Part shown: one piece after another, positions 8,759 to 19,855 of the stretch
Numbering within the stretch: position 1 is the first letter of the stretch
Layout: each line of letters starts with the position of its first letter
Assembly: GCF_023703085.1 (NCBI RefSeq)
Contig: NZ_JAMQJY010000003.1
Span: 325,450-389,449, forward strand
From: Alkalicoccobacillus plakortidis
Lineage (GTDB): Bacteria; Bacillota; Bacilli; Bacillales; Bacillaceae_D
Reading direction: 5' to 3'
Length of the DNA stretch: 64,000 nucleotides
Notes under the pieces: model-generated
Seen by the model: only the letters and a program-made list of their open reading frames with translations
What the model was told of the DNA's origin: nothing
Database searches by the model: none
Position numbers and translations under genes: made by a program

Positions 8759-9746
8759 ACGTATTCGGTAACGGCGCAACGGCCGAAATTAGCTCTTTTT
8801 CAATCAATTCTTGCCAGAAAGCATCTGGGATTGCGGCACTCAGAGCATCAAGATCTTCTTGGATTCGTTCTGGTCTCGTTGAGCCTGGGATAACGGCTGC
8901 TACAGCTGGATGGGCGGTTGAGAACTGCAAGGCAGCTGCTTTGAGACTTACTCCATGGCGATCAGCTACATCCTTAAGCTGCTTAATTTTCGCCTTAATT
9001 TCTGGAGGAACCTCCCCATAGTTATAGCTTTCACCACCAAGTAATGCCCCAGAGCTGTATGGTGCTCCTACGATAATATCCATGCCTTTTTGTTCTACCT
9101 CTGGCATCATGCGACGCAGCGTATTCTCATGATCTAGGATCGTATACTGTGTAGCCTGCAAGCTTATGGTAGGATGTGCCTCCTCTAGCTGGAGTGCCAA
9201 TTCAATTGGGATTGTGGTGTTAACGCCTAGTCCCCAGCCTTTGATAACACCTTGTTCTTGAAGCTCTGTTAGGACCCGGAAAGCCCCTGTTCTAGCTTCT
9301 TCAAATTTAGCAATCCATTCATCTCCATGAAAATCAGGTGATAGATCGTGTACAAATACCATGTCTAATCGATCTGTCTTCAAACGCTCAAGACTCTGTT
9401 TGATTGAACGGTGTGTGGCTGCTGCTGAATAGTCCGTAATGACTTTATTCGTACGTCCAAATTCAAAGAGTCCGTCTTTTTCTTCTGTTTCCTCTTCAAT
9501 GACTCTTCCAACCTTGGAGCTTAGCACATATTCATCTCGATTTTGTTTAGATAAAAACTCACCTAAACGAATTTCAGCTAGTCCTGCCCCGTAAAAAGGA
9601 GCTGTATCATAATAACGAATGCCAGCATTCCACGCAGCTTCAATAGTCGCTTGCGCTTCATCTTCAGGAACGTCCCGGAACATGTTGCCGAGTGGTGCTG
9701 TACCAAGTCCAATTTTTTGGTTTAGTCTTTCATTCATTTGGTTCAT
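8757..9746 (-). CDS. Aldo/keto reductase
   Basis: 329-residue NAD(P)H-dependent reductase of the AKR superfamily (TIM barrel). The start at 9746 is chosen for GGAGGAG eight bases upstream, not the upstream in-frame codon. Visible family features are GLGTAPLG near the N-terminus, the catalytic Asp/Tyr in YYDTAPFYG, Lys in LSSKVGR, His in FVHDL, and a C-terminal VIPGSTRPER cofactor-binding segment. It resembles D-threo-aldose 1-dehydrogenase-like AKRs; the physiological substrate is unknown. Confidence 0.88.
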   Translation of the reverse strand: MNQMNERLNQKIGLGTAPLGNMFRDVPEDEAQATIEAAWNAGIRYYDTAPFYGAGLAEIRLGEFLSKQNRDEYVLSSKVGRVIEEETEEKDGLFEFGRTNKVITDYSAAATHRSIKQSLERLKTDRLDMVFVHDLSPDFHGDEWIAKFEEARTGAFRVLTELQEQGVIKGWGLGVNTTIPIELALQLEEAHPTISLQATQYTILDHENTLRRMMPEVEQKGMDIIVGAPYSSGALLGGESYNYGEVPPEIKAKIKQLKDVADRHGVSLKAAALQFSTAHPAVAAVIPGSTRPERIQEDLDALSAAIPDAFWQELIEKELISAVAPLPNT

Positions 9747-10047
9747 GTTCGCATCTCCTCCTGAAAAACTGCTCATTGAGGTTCATTTACCGTTCTGTTA
9801 AGGATTTAAACCTTAGTTATTTTAGGATATCTCTGCCTTTACAGGAATAAGAATGAACATACGCTACATATCTACCATTATTATCAATCTCAGAAACCAT
9901 TGATTGTCCTTCCACTTCTCATATACAATAGTAAACTAGGGACTTTTGTAGGCATTTCTGTGTAAACATGATAAACTTCTGCAAAAGCCGTTTTATGCGA
10001 AATTTGACTACACATGTAGGCAACCACTAATTCTAGGTGTGATAAAG
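9747..10047. other. Divergent intergenic region, nothing recognised
   Basis: Lies between divergent genes and must carry both promoters. No repeat, riboswitch or clear operator was seen. Confidence 0.5.
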
Positions 10048-10959
10048 ATGAAGAAAAAATTAATTATTCTATCGCTGATTTTGATCCTTGCGATTGGAAT
10101 TGGAATCTATATAAATACTTCGACTCAATCAAAACCATCTTTTCAAGAGGTAACCATTGTTGATACGGAAGAATTGGATGAGAATGAGGAAGTAGATCCT
10201 TCAGAAGAAGAAGAAGAACCGGAAGTACCGGAGGATGAGGTCGAAGAAGAACCTCAGCAAGGTCCACTCTCTGACTTTATTGTGAGAGCCGCTCAAAACA
10301 CGATTAATTTCTTTTCAAATAGGGAAACAAAAATTACAGCGATTGGAGATTCACTTACTCAAGGAATTGGAGCCGTTAATGAAGAAGGCGGTTATGTAGG
10401 TATTCTCGATCGATCTATTAATCAATCAGAACAGGTTGTAACAGTTAATAACTTTGGTAAAAGAGGAAATCGTTCAGGGCAAATGCTAGAGCGTTTAAGC
10501 CTTCCAGAGGTTGAGGATTCCATTAAAGAATCCGATATTGTGCTCGTTACAATTGGCGCAAATGATATTATGCGAGTGTTACGAGAAAATATTACGGATC
10601 TGAATTTAGATCCCTTTTATGAAGAACGTGATTTATATGAAGAACGGTTAAACGAGATAACAGATACAATCTTTGAACTAAATCCAAATGCGGATATTTA
10701 CTTACTTGGGATCTATAATCCGTATCTGCAATACTTTGGAGACGTTGAAGAGCTTGGTGTGATCTTAGAAGATTGGAATGAGACCACTGAACAACTCGCG
10801 GAAGAAGATGATCAAATATTCTACGTACCAACAGAGGATTTATTTAGCGATGACACGGAAGGTAGTCTATTAGCTGAAGATCGTTTCCATCCGAATGATG
10901 CAGGCTACAAGCTAATGGCCCAAAGAGTGCTAGATTATTTAAGTGAAGACGAAGGATGA
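10048..10959 (+). CDS. ypmR: YpmR-like SGNH/GDSL hydrolase, membrane-anchored
   Basis: 303-residue exported esterase-fold protein. An N-terminal TM or signal helix (residues 5-25) is followed by a very acidic Glu/Pro-rich linker (about residues 42-75) and an SGNH domain with block I GDSLTQGIG, block III GAND and block V DRFHPND supplying the catalytic Ser, Asn, Asp and His. The start at 10048 is preferred over a GTG nine bases upstream. The gene overlaps no other but is followed four bases later by the ypmS homologue, the same order as in B. subtilis. Confidence 0.85.
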   Translation: MKKKLIILSLILILAIGIGIYINTSTQSKPSFQEVTIVDTEELDENEEVDPSEEEEEPEVPEDEVEEEPQQGPLSDFIVRAAQNTINFFSNRETKITAIGDSLTQGIGAVNEEGGYVGILDRSINQSEQVVTVNNFGKRGNRSGQMLERLSLPEVEDSIKESDIVLVTIGANDIMRVLRENITDLNLDPFYEERDLYEERLNEITDTIFELNPNADIYLLGIYNPYLQYFGDVEELGVILEDWNETTEQLAEEDDQIFYVPTEDLFSDDTEGSLLAEDRFHPNDAGYKLMAQRVLDYLSEDEG

Positions 10960-10963
10960 GTTT

Positions 10964-11602
10964 ATGAAAACCGACGCCCAAGATAAGAAAAAAACAAACT
11001 GGAAAAAGTGGTTTATCGGCTTATTCGCATTAAATATTGCGTTTGTGCTTACACTGGTCATTTTTATCTTTTGGCCAATATCGAATGTAACGTACCCACC
11101 AGATCAAAATAATGAATATGGACAAAGCTCAGAATTTATTGTGCAAACAACCAAACAAAATATTAACGATCTTTCAAATGCCTATATCGATCAATTTTTA
11201 GCAGGCACTGATCACAATTACCGGCTTGAAATCGATGAGGATATCCATTTAATTGGAGAGCTTCCTGTCTTCTCAACGACCTTGCCTTTGTCCGTTCGCT
11301 TTGAACCAATTGTTCAGGACAATGGAGACTTAGTCTTAAGACAGCAATCGATTTCTCTTGGCTTACTTGAACTTCCTAATCAAAAAATCATGGAATATCT
11401 CGATCGTTATCTGCCTATGCCTCCGTGGGTGACCGTCAACCCTGAGGATGAGGAGATCTACGTAGCGGTAACAGCTATGGATATCCGTAGTAACTTCCAA
11501 GTTGAAGTTGAACGAATCAACCTTGAGCAAGATGACCTTGCCTTTAAAATTATCGTGCCATATCGAACATTAGGCATTGATGCAGAACCAATTGAACAGT
11601 GA
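10964..11602 (+). CDS. ypmS: YpmS-like membrane protein (DUF2140)
   Basis: 212-residue protein with a Lys-rich cytoplasmic start, one TM helix (about residues 15-38, ending FWPIS) and an extracytoplasmic domain characteristic of YpmS/DUF2140, including LPVFSTTLPLSVRFEP and a PPWV motif. The start at 10964 has AAGGATG upstream and overlaps nothing. Cotranscribed with the YpmR-like hydrolase. Function unknown in the family. Confidence 0.85.
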   Translation: MKTDAQDKKKTNWKKWFIGLFALNIAFVLTLVIFIFWPISNVTYPPDQNNEYGQSSEFIVQTTKQNINDLSNAYIDQFLAGTDHNYRLEIDEDIHLIGELPVFSTTLPLSVRFEPIVQDNGDLVLRQQSISLGLLELPNQKIMEYLDRYLPMPPWVTVNPEDEEIYVAVTAMDIRSNFQVEVERINLEQDDLAFKIIVPYRTLGIDAEPIEQ

Positions 11603-11605
11603 TAT

Positions 11606-11644
11606 AAGTCCCCTAGCTATGAGAGTTGGGGGGATTTTTTTGTT
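11606..11644 (+). terminator. Terminator of the ypmRS pair
   Basis: Stem TCCCC with GGGGGGA followed by seven T, directly after the YpmS stop codon. Confidence 0.8.
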
Positions 11645-11690
11645 TAGAAATCAAACGATTCGTTTATACAACGTACAAGAACCTATTTAG

Positions 11691-12779
<1,089 letters not shown>

Positions 12780-12807
12780 GAGTTTGGCGTTGGGTTCGTG
12801 TGTGACG

Positions 12808-12841
12808 TAGGATATGCGGTTGTGCGCCGCATCCTATTTTT
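12808..12841 (+). terminator. Terminator of the orphan pdhA
   Basis: Stem TAGGATATGCGG / CCGCATCCTA followed by five T, about 30 bases after the stop. Confidence 0.85.
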
Positions 12842-13035
12842 GCGCACTAACCTCACGTTTTTGAGCATTATTTCAATTTTCCGCGCATCGGCCTCTCATT
12901 TCCGCGCATTTTCCTAATTCCCGCGCACCACCCTCTCATTCCCGCGCATTTTTCAAATTCCCGCGCACCGACCTCTCGTTCCCGCGCATTTTCCTAATTC
13001 CCGCGCACCGATCCCCCGTTCCCGCACACTCACTC
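12838..13035. repeat. 40-bp repeats with CCGCGCA half-units
   Basis: About ten half-units of 19-21 bases, each beginning near TTCCCGCGCA, alternate between a C-rich type (CCGACCTCTCGT) and a T-rich type (TTTTCCTAAT). Together they make roughly 40-bp units, degenerate at the left. The array starts at the pdhA terminator and runs to the last bases of the convergent VOC gene. Confidence 0.85.
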
Positions 13036-13383
13036 CAACTCCTGATACAACCCAATCCGATTACCAAATGGATCTTCAAATGTACACCACGCTGCTGGTA
13101 CCCCTTCTCTTGTTTGTACTTCTTGAATCTCAAATTCTAGCTCTCTTATCAATCGTTCACGTTCTTCCTCAATGTTCTCAACACCTATGCGCAACGGCCC
13201 TGCTTCTGCTGCTGTCTCCCCTTTTGTTACTTGTAACCATGCTCCTGGTACCAGTTCCCATTCTGCAAAATCTTCGTGAGGGATAAAGTCTGGTTTTCGG
13301 TTCAAAAGAACTTCATACCAGGGTAATCCCACATCGTAATCCATCACTCTAATCTGAAAGGTAACTCCTGAAAATGAACTCAA
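13030..13383 (-). CDS. VOC family protein
   Basis: 117-residue protein of the glyoxalase/VOC superfamily, with typical segments GLPWYEVLL and FEDPFGNRIGLYQ (C-terminal metal-site Glu region). The start is TTG at 13383, supported by AGGAG nine bases upstream. No substrate can be assigned. Confidence 0.8.
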   Translation of the reverse strand: MSSFSGVTFQIRVMDYDVGLPWYEVLLNRKPDFIPHEDFAEWELVPGAWLQVTKGETAAEAGPLRIGVENIEEERERLIRELEFEIQEVQTREGVPAAWCTFEDPFGNRIGLYQELE

Positions 13384-13411
13384 CTTTAGTCACTCCTTTG
13401 TTTTCTTAACC

Positions 13412-13904
13412 TTAGATTTCTTCAAGTACTAATTCAAAAATGACTTCCTCACCATCTTCTTCAAAAATACGGATGGTCATTTGATCGCTTTGTTCAAATA
13501 TTCTTGCTTGGATGTGTTGATTTTATTAACAAATGTCCTTCTTCATCCGTAGCAAAAAGGGTTTCATTTGAAACGTCCCCTTTTAAAATATGACTGTTAT
13601 ATCCATCGAAGATAACGCCTCCCGAATCACCTGTTATTTCAATGATATAACTACCCTCTTCTAATACATTCATACCGAACACGATATCCACCTGTGTTTC
13701 TGTTTTTATGATAGTAGCCCAGTGCATGCCCTGATCATTTTCACCAATACCTGCAAAAATCTGTTGAGTGCTTAATTTCTCTTCTCTTTCTTCATCGAGT
13801 GCTCCTTCTGGTAATACTTCTATTTGCTTTTCTTCTTTTGGATTAGAGCAAGCAGTAAGAACAAGGCTCATTAATAGACAAACACCTATAGCAATCTTCT
13901 TCAT
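13412..13904 (-). CDS. Predicted lipoprotein, unknown (frameshifted)
   Basis: Exported lipoprotein with a Lys-rich start, hydrophobic core and lipobox LTAC. The start at 13904 is set by GGGAGG upstream. The first frame stops at 13494, just past a CCAAGC (plus-strand GCTTGG at 13506-13511). Reading CCAGC extends the protein by about 25 residues, ending ELVLEEI, to 163 residues. The extension is acidic like the rest and fills what otherwise looks like a gap. The mature domain is beta-rich; no family recognised. Confidence 0.7.
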
Positions 13905-14065
13905 TTGTTTTCCTCCCACATAACGATCTCTACATATTTCTCTATTTCCACACTACATCCTTCTACAAATGAAAAAAATAGTTAATTAATCCTTTTAATT
14001 TGAAATTTCATCCTGTATAATCTTACATATAACTATTAGGTTATATGTAGGAGGACACAACTAGA

Positions 14066-14380
14066 ATGACACACCTATTTCGGGTTTTGGCTGACCCAAC
14101 TAGACGAGAAATTCTCGCAATGACTGCAAGGAAGGAATGCACTCAATCCGATCTAGTTGCTGCGTTTTCTATATCGCAACCAGCCATCAAAAAGCACATT
14201 GATCTATTAGTTAGCGAAAATCTGTTGCTTATTAAAAAGGAGGGGAAATTTCGTTATTATCGTTTGAATGAGGACATGTACAAGCTTGAGGTCCAAAAAA
14301 TTCAAATTGAGCTTGAATCTATACTTGATCGAAAATTACACAATCTGAAAGAATATCTTGAGGAGGATAACGATGAGTAG
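14066..14380 (+). CDS. ArsR/SdpR-family transcriptional regulator
   Basis: 104-residue winged-helix repressor. The N-terminus FRVLADPTRREIL and recognition helix SQPAIKKHIDLLVSENLL are typical of ArsR-type regulators that are paired with an SRPBCC (AHSA1) gene. AGGAGG lies 11 bases upstream. No metal-binding Cys pair is visible, so it probably senses something other than metal ions. Its end overlaps the start of the next gene, so both are one operon and it is likely autoregulated. Confidence 0.88.
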   Translation: MTHLFRVLADPTRREILAMTARKECTQSDLVAAFSISQPAIKKHIDLLVSENLLLIKKEGKFRYYRLNEDMYKLEVQKIQIELESILDRKLHNLKEYLEEDNDE

Positions 14381-15063
14381 ACAGTTTAAAGCTAGCAAAG
14401 ACATTTTCATTAAAGCCGATGCTGCGCGTGTCTGGCGTGCACTTACAATTCCAGAGGAACGTAATCGCTTGGAAACGAGAGCTTGCACCATTGATTTGCG
14501 TATTGGTGGTGAGATTTATTTAGACTACGGTTGGAATGTCACCTACAATGGTACATTCACTCACCTAATTAAAAATGAAAAAATAGTCACAATTGATGCA
14601 GAGGGAAATCCAACAACCTGGCTAATCACACCAAGCTGACGATGGTTGTACAGTTCATATTGAGTATTCCGGGGATTGGTCTGGGGATGTTGGTTTAGCT
14701 GAAATGGAAAACATGCTTTTTGGTACCTATCAGTTTTTGCTCAACTTAAAAGGTGTGCTGGAACAAAACACTGATATACGCAATTCATTTTGGAAAAGCT
14801 GGTTAGGTCAAATCAATCGGACAGAGAATAATAGAGTAAAAGTAGTAAAAATCATTCCAAACACTCCAGCAGACGGTATCATTCAAAGTGGAGATTACAT
14901 CATCAAAGTGAATAATGAAGTGGTACATAATTATGATGCAGCTGAACTAGCGGTTACTCATTCAGAAGTAGGGAGTGAGATACTATTATTAGTTAATAGA
15001 GATGACCGAGAATTCGAGGTCACTTTGCAAACGATTGCTTTTGGAACAGTATTGGCGGAGTGA
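14373..15063 (+). CDS. SRPBCC (AHSA1-like) protein with C-terminal PDZ domain (frameshifted)
   Basis: The first 145 residues form an SRPBCC/AHSA1 hydrophobic-ligand fold (DAARVWRALTIPEER near the start). From about residue 155 the sequence is a PDZ domain (VVKIIPNTPADGIIQSGDYI). The frame breaks at CCAAGC, 14631-14636; reading CCAGC gives a continuous 229-residue protein. GAGGAGG precedes the ATG, which lies within the end of the ArsR gene. No signal peptide, so the PDZ domain would be cytoplasmic. The fusion is uncommon; most ArsR-linked SRPBCC proteins end after the first domain. Confidence 0.8.
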
Positions 15064-15078
15064 TATCTCATGAAAATA

Positions 15079-15110
15079 GACTCATTAAACTTTCTAATGA
15101 GTCTTGTTCC
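15079..15110. terminator. Hairpin terminator between convergent genes
   Basis: GACTCATTA and TAATGAGTC form a perfect nine-base stem between the PDZ fusion gene and the convergent SDR gene. Confidence 0.6.
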
Positions 15111-15121
15111 CACTAAAGCTT

Positions 15122-15855
15122 CTAGATATTACTAGCAGTTGGTCTAACAATCATTTCATTAACATCCACATCTGCCGGTTGTTCGATTGCAAACGCAATT
15201 GCACGCGCAATTGCATTTGAGGGGATGGCATTTCTTCTGTATTCTTTCATCACTTGACGAGCTTGCTCATCTGAAATTGTTTCTGCCAATTCTGACTCAG
15301 TAACGCCTGGTGAAATATTTGTCACACGAATGTTCTTGCCAACTTCCATTCGAAGACCTTCTGAGATTGCACGAACTGCAAATTTTGTGGCGCAATAGAC
15401 GGCAGCTGTAGGTGAGACTTCATATCCACCAATGGAGGATATATTGATAAATTGACCAAATCCTTGTTCTTTCATAATGGGAAGCCCAGCTGCAATACCA
15501 TGTAAAACACCACGTATATTGACATCAATCATACGGTTCCACTCATCTACTTTAAGTGCTTCCAATTTTGATAAGGGCATCATGCATTATTTATAATCAC
15601 ATCCACTTTTCCAAATGTTTCTTTTGTATAGTTTATAAAATCGTTCATTTGATCTGCTTTAGTAACGTCAAGCATTTGATAGTCTGCATTCCCCCCTTTT
15701 GAACGGATCGATGATGTAATGGTTCTTAAGTTTTCGGTTCTTCTTGCCCCTAAAACAACTTGCGCTCCATTATTGGCAAGTAGCCGTGCCGTTGCTTCTC
15801 CAATTCCACTGCTTGCTCCAGTAATTGCAATAACTTTTCCCTCAAGAATAGACAT
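15122..15855 (-). CDS. Short-chain dehydrogenase/reductase (frameshifted)
   Basis: Classical SDR oxidoreductase, about 245 residues. The cofactor motif TGASSGIG is near residue 12, NNA follows near residue 90, and the catalytic Ser and YCATK are in the second half. The frame breaks right after NNA: NNAG(M/I)MPLS is expected, but about four bases are missing at 15583. The likely lost bases would include the Gly of NNAG. AGGAGG precedes the ATG. It shares an operon with the downstream-of-promoter Atu4866-like gene and lies opposite an AraC regulator. Confidence 0.82.
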
Positions 15856-15876
15856 AATAACCTCCTCATATTTCTC

Positions 15877-16137
15877 TTATTTAACTTCACGATAAAGAAT
15901 CATTCCTGCGTGATAGAGGACATCTTTTCGAAAATCCCCATCAGCTGTAAAACCTGTATCGTCTACATAGTCAATATGGTTCTCTGTAATCGTATACGTA
16001 CCTTGATAAGCACTAAGCTTATTTCCGCGTGCCTCATCATAACGTCCATTAGGTAGAAGTTCATGTCGAATATATCCATCACGTGTAACCCACATACCAA
16101 TATACGAGTGCCCTTCATCACTAAACTGATTCGGCAT
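15877..16137 (-). CDS. Atu4866-like small protein
   Basis: 86-residue protein resembling the Atu4866 family (PF11512): GMWVTRDGYIRHELLPNGRYDEARG and a YQGTYTITENHIDY strand pair, a lipocalin-like beta fold. AGGGGG lies upstream. First gene of a two-gene operon with the SDR. The family often sits beside SDR and AraC genes; its function is not established. Confidence 0.75.
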   Translation of the reverse strand: MPNQFSDEGHSYIGMWVTRDGYIRHELLPNGRYDEARGNKLSAYQGTYTITENHIDYVDDTGFTADGDFRKDVLYHAGMILYREVK

Positions 16138-16259
16138 GTATTCACCCCCTTTGTCATTTACTATGGCAGAATTAAATGTTTATAAGGTAGCCAAATAACA
16201 GACAATCATTGCCTAATCCTCTGAAAAACCATAAAATGTACCCAAAAGGAGATGAGATC

Positions 16260-17186
16260 GTGAAAGGAGAACATGTACGCAACGCATTCATGGAAAAGCA
16301 AAAAGAATTAGCTCAATTCATTCAGCAATTCTGTGATAAAGACGGTATTTTCAGCACTGATATACCTTGCCTACACTTCATTCGTGTTTCTCATAAGCTG
16401 GAACCCTTATATCAAATTCATAAACCCGCCTTATGCATTGTCGCCCAAGGGACAAAAGTCGTGATTATGGCGGAGGAAATCTATCAATATGATCCTTCAA
16501 AGTATCTCGTTGTATCAGTAGATTTACCCTTATCAGGTGAAATCATTGAGGCATCAGAGGAGCTTCCCTACTTGTGTCTCAGATTAGATTTCGAATCAAA
16601 ACAGATCTTCGACATACTCAAGGAATCAGAACAGCTTAAAATTAAGGAAACAGATTCTCATAGAGGGTTATTTGTCAGCAATATACATTCTTCTTTGTTA
16701 GATGCTGTTTTAAGACTTGTTCATTTATTAGATACTCCAGAAGATATTTCTGTTCTCGCTCCTTCTGTTATTCGAGAAATTTTATACCGTATTCTTCAAG
16801 GCGATCAAGGTCGTTCTGTGAAACAGGTCGCTATGATTGGCAGTCATGCTGAGCGTGTAGTAAATGTTATTAAACAAATTAAGCAGGAATTCACACGACC
16901 CATAGGAATAAAAAGATTAGCTTCAATTGCTAACATGAGTGAGTCCTCTCTGCACCATCATTTTAAGCAAGTTACTGGTTCAACTCCCCTTCAATATCAG
17001 AAGCAACTAAGGTTACAAGAGGCACGACGACTTATGCTTTCTCAAACAATCGATGCCGCTAACGCAAGCTTCCAAGTAGGATACGAAAGTCCTTCTCAAT
17101 TCAGTCGTGAGTACGCACGACTATTCGGTCTACCTCCAATTAGAGATATGCAAAGAATACGCAACATTAATCAAATAAATCTATAA
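16260..17186 (+). CDS. AraC-family regulator with N-terminal AraC_N domain
   Basis: 308-residue activator. The N-terminal cupin-like AraC_N domain (PALCIVAQGTKVV about residue 60) is followed by two HTH motifs in the last 100 residues (IKRLASIANMSESSLHHHF and VGYESPSQFSREYARLFG). The start is GTG at 16260, selected for AAAGGAG eight bases upstream. It is divergent from the Atu4866/SDR operon, its probable target, an arrangement common for this subfamily. Confidence 0.85.
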   Translation: MKGEHVRNAFMEKQKELAQFIQQFCDKDGIFSTDIPCLHFIRVSHKLEPLYQIHKPALCIVAQGTKVVIMAEEIYQYDPSKYLVVSVDLPLSGEIIEASEELPYLCLRLDFESKQIFDILKESEQLKIKETDSHRGLFVSNIHSSLLDAVLRLVHLLDTPEDISVLAPSVIREILYRILQGDQGRSVKQVAMIGSHAERVVNVIKQIKQEFTRPIGIKRLASIANMSESSLHHHFKQVTGSTPLQYQKQLRLQEARRLMLSQTIDAANASFQVGYESPSQFSREYARLFGLPPIRDMQRIRNINQINL

Positions 17187-17198
17187 AATAAATAAAAA

Positions 17199-17227
17199 AG
17201 CAGTGCCCCTACCTAAGGTGCACTGCT
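17199..17227 (-). terminator. Terminator of the pectate lyase gene
   Basis: AGCAGTGC and GCACTGCT pair around an 13-base loop; the A-run on the plus strand gives a T-run for minus-strand transcripts. Confidence 0.75.
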
Positions 17228-17234
17228 CACTCAA

Positions 17235-19633
17235 TTATTTCCCTTTATCCTTATGCCCTGGTGGTGTCACCGGTGGTCCAGGTGGAGTGACCGGTCGCTT
17301 AGGCGGTGTATGGTTTTTCGCAATCTTTGTTGGTGGCAATGCCCCAACATAGCTTCCTCCTTCACCCGCACTAATCAATGAGCTGTTCTCAGACAACCTC
17401 ATAAAATCTCCCCAAATGAGGTTCCCATTTTTATCTCTTTCATAAGCGTCTGGCAGCGTTAGGCTTTGAAAGTGGGATTTATCAATGACAGCCCCATCAC
17501 TATTCACGGTTTGTGTGCCGTCGAAAAAGAAATTCGTTCTATCAACTGCGCCAGATACAAAGTCTGCCGGAGCATTCTCAGGGTCTGTGTGGAAGGATAG
17601 ATTGTTTGTAAATACACCCTGCTCTTCAGGTTCAAAGTACGGATTGATTCTAAAAATGTAATTGTATCGCTTGTTATCAAATGAGGTATTGTTCTTCATC
17701 ATGATTTTTCCTGGGTTGAAATTGTCGGTGAAGCCATCCATATTATTATCAAAGGCTAGATTGTTTTTTAAGATATGGGCAACAGGAAGGCCTTCTCCTC
17801 CGACCTTAAATCCGCTACCCGACGTGCCTTCTTCATTGTACCCATCACTTAGCTTGCCATTAGAATAGGAGATGTTTCCGTCCATTGTGATTGGTTTATT
17901 GGCTCCTTCATTTGTGCGGTTATATAAATCCCAAGCCATCATCAATGTTATTGTGAGCAATATTGCCTTGGAACACATTGCCTTCTCCTACTCCAAGCTT
18001 AGCCGCAAATCCATCTGCATTAATATCTGAGAGATCACGATTATCATGAGCCACGCTATTTAAGATATAATTGTGCTTCGGCCACTGCTCTGGATCCGTA
18101 CCACTTCCCGTGATTTGAAAACCTGTGCTCTGATTATAGCTAAAAGTCATCAATTCTATTAGGTTATGGCTGCCATTTACCCTCATCCCATTGCCCGTTG
18201 ATTTTGTCAGTTCAAATCCGGCGATATGCCAATAATCAGCATTTAAACTAATTAAATTTCCAGCTTGATTATTGCCATCAAAAACCACGGCTTCTCCTTT
18301 ATAGGGTACGAGTGATTTTAATTTCCCTTCTTTTCCGCTATAAGGTTTGCTGATGTTAATGGCCTTTGTGTACGTGCCCTCTCGCATAAAAATGGACTCA
18401 CCAGGATTCACATACTTAATCGCTGTTTCCAAATCTAGTGGATCATTCTTTTTCCCACTCGCATCCTTTGATCCCTTCGGAGAGACAAAGAGACCTTGTC
18501 CACCTTTAAAAATTCGTTTTGTTACTGTTACTTCCTGTTTAATTGGCTGATCAGAAGGTGCTCCGCTTGGCGTGTACTCTAATTCAAAGGAAGTCTGATC
18601 CTTCTTAAGCTTTGACGGATAGGAGAACACGCCGTTTGCAGTAACCTCCGCCTCTATCACTACCTCTTCTCCATCTTTCCACACCGAAATGTTTCCATTG
18701 TAATTTGCTAATGCTTTTAATTCATATGAATCTGATCCCGTTTCTGCTGCTGAAACGATATGGAACGCTTGGATCTGGCTCTTGCACTGGCTCTTCAGGA
18801 GATGGCACTGTACTCGCTTCACTTAATGAAATACTCGCGTTGCTGACCGTCATCTCCGCATTTCTAGCCGCATAAAAACCTACTTGCATAGCATCTGGAT
18901 CCATCTCTTGAACCAAATCGGCTCCGGCAATCTTTCGTTCAAAAATAGGAGAACCATCTATATGCATAAACGTCGCACTCATCACAAATTCAGTATCTGT
19001 GCGCTCAAGCTTTAACCTGACTGGTGTGTCCATCGGTAATTGAGGAACACCTGGAATGACATTGTTTATCCACGTACTGCCTGGATTTCCCCATGGCTCA
19101 ACCACACCTTTTCTTGCCAGTGCACTAATACCTCCTCGCATTAAGCCAACAGCCGCTAAGTTCGAAGCCGCTGTCACTTCTTCAAATCCTGGAATCATTG
19201 GATCCTGGCGAGGGCTACCATTAACATCCCTAACCATAATGCCAGCACCTTCTTGCCCACTTGGACTCGCTCCAGTCTCAGGTCCTAGCTGATGAAAGGT
19301 AAGATCTGCCTCAAGAACAAAATTATCTGTATTTGGATCTAAGGTTGTATAATAAAAAGTAAGTCCATCATGCCCTGGTGCTAATTTCCCTCCACGACTT
19401 TCCATAAAAATGTCTCCATCAATTGTTCCGGGATTTTCCGGGTCTGCGTAATTCACCCCTACCTTCTCTGGTAGCGTATTCGCTGCAAAATCAAGATCTG
19501 TTGATTGACCAAAAGTGATTGACTCCCAAACTAATTCCGAGGAATCAACACTTTTTGCAAGACTTATTTGCACATGACTAAAAAACAAGAAGAAGACCAG
19601 CAGAGATAGAACCGTTTTGGACATACCCTTCAT
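17235..19633 (-). CDS. Secreted pectate lyase, PL9 type (two frameshifts)
   Basis: Large exported polysaccharide lyase for pectin or polygalacturonate. A signal peptide (residues 1-26) is followed by a concanavalin-like N-terminal region (to about 290), a linker with Pro/Glu, and a right-handed beta-helix with the PL9 hallmarks DGFAAKLGVGEGN and DDGWDLY. The C-terminus is Pro-rich (PPKRPVTPPGPP) and basic. Two breaks, at GCTTGG 18767-18772 and CCAAGC 17931-17936, are each cured by reading GCTGG/CCAGC, giving 798 residues; the second restores DDGWDLY exactly. AGGAG precedes the ATG, with a cre-like site upstream. Confidence 0.88.
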
Positions 19634-19672
19634 TAACTCAGCTCCTTATAAGTTTAAATCCTCACCTTAAAA

Positions 19673-19688
19673 TTGTAAGCGCTTTCTT
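19673..19688 (-). promoter_or_regulatory. cre-like CcpA site upstream of the pectate lyase
   Basis: TTGTAAGCGCTTTCTT matches the cre consensus WTGNAARCGNWWNCAW at all but one position, on either strand. Placed about 40 bases upstream of the start codon, it suggests glucose repression. Confidence 0.7.
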
Positions 19689-19855
19689 TTATCTGGTCAA
19701 TTCTTTTTATCCATTTTCACTTCTTATGAGTCTTAAGTCCGACCATAGATTTCATCACTTTGAAGGGGATTTATTGGGATAACCTAACAGATACAGAAAA
19801 CCCTTTATTAAAATGCTAGACTTAAAGCGGAATTTATTACTCAAGGAGGGTTTTT

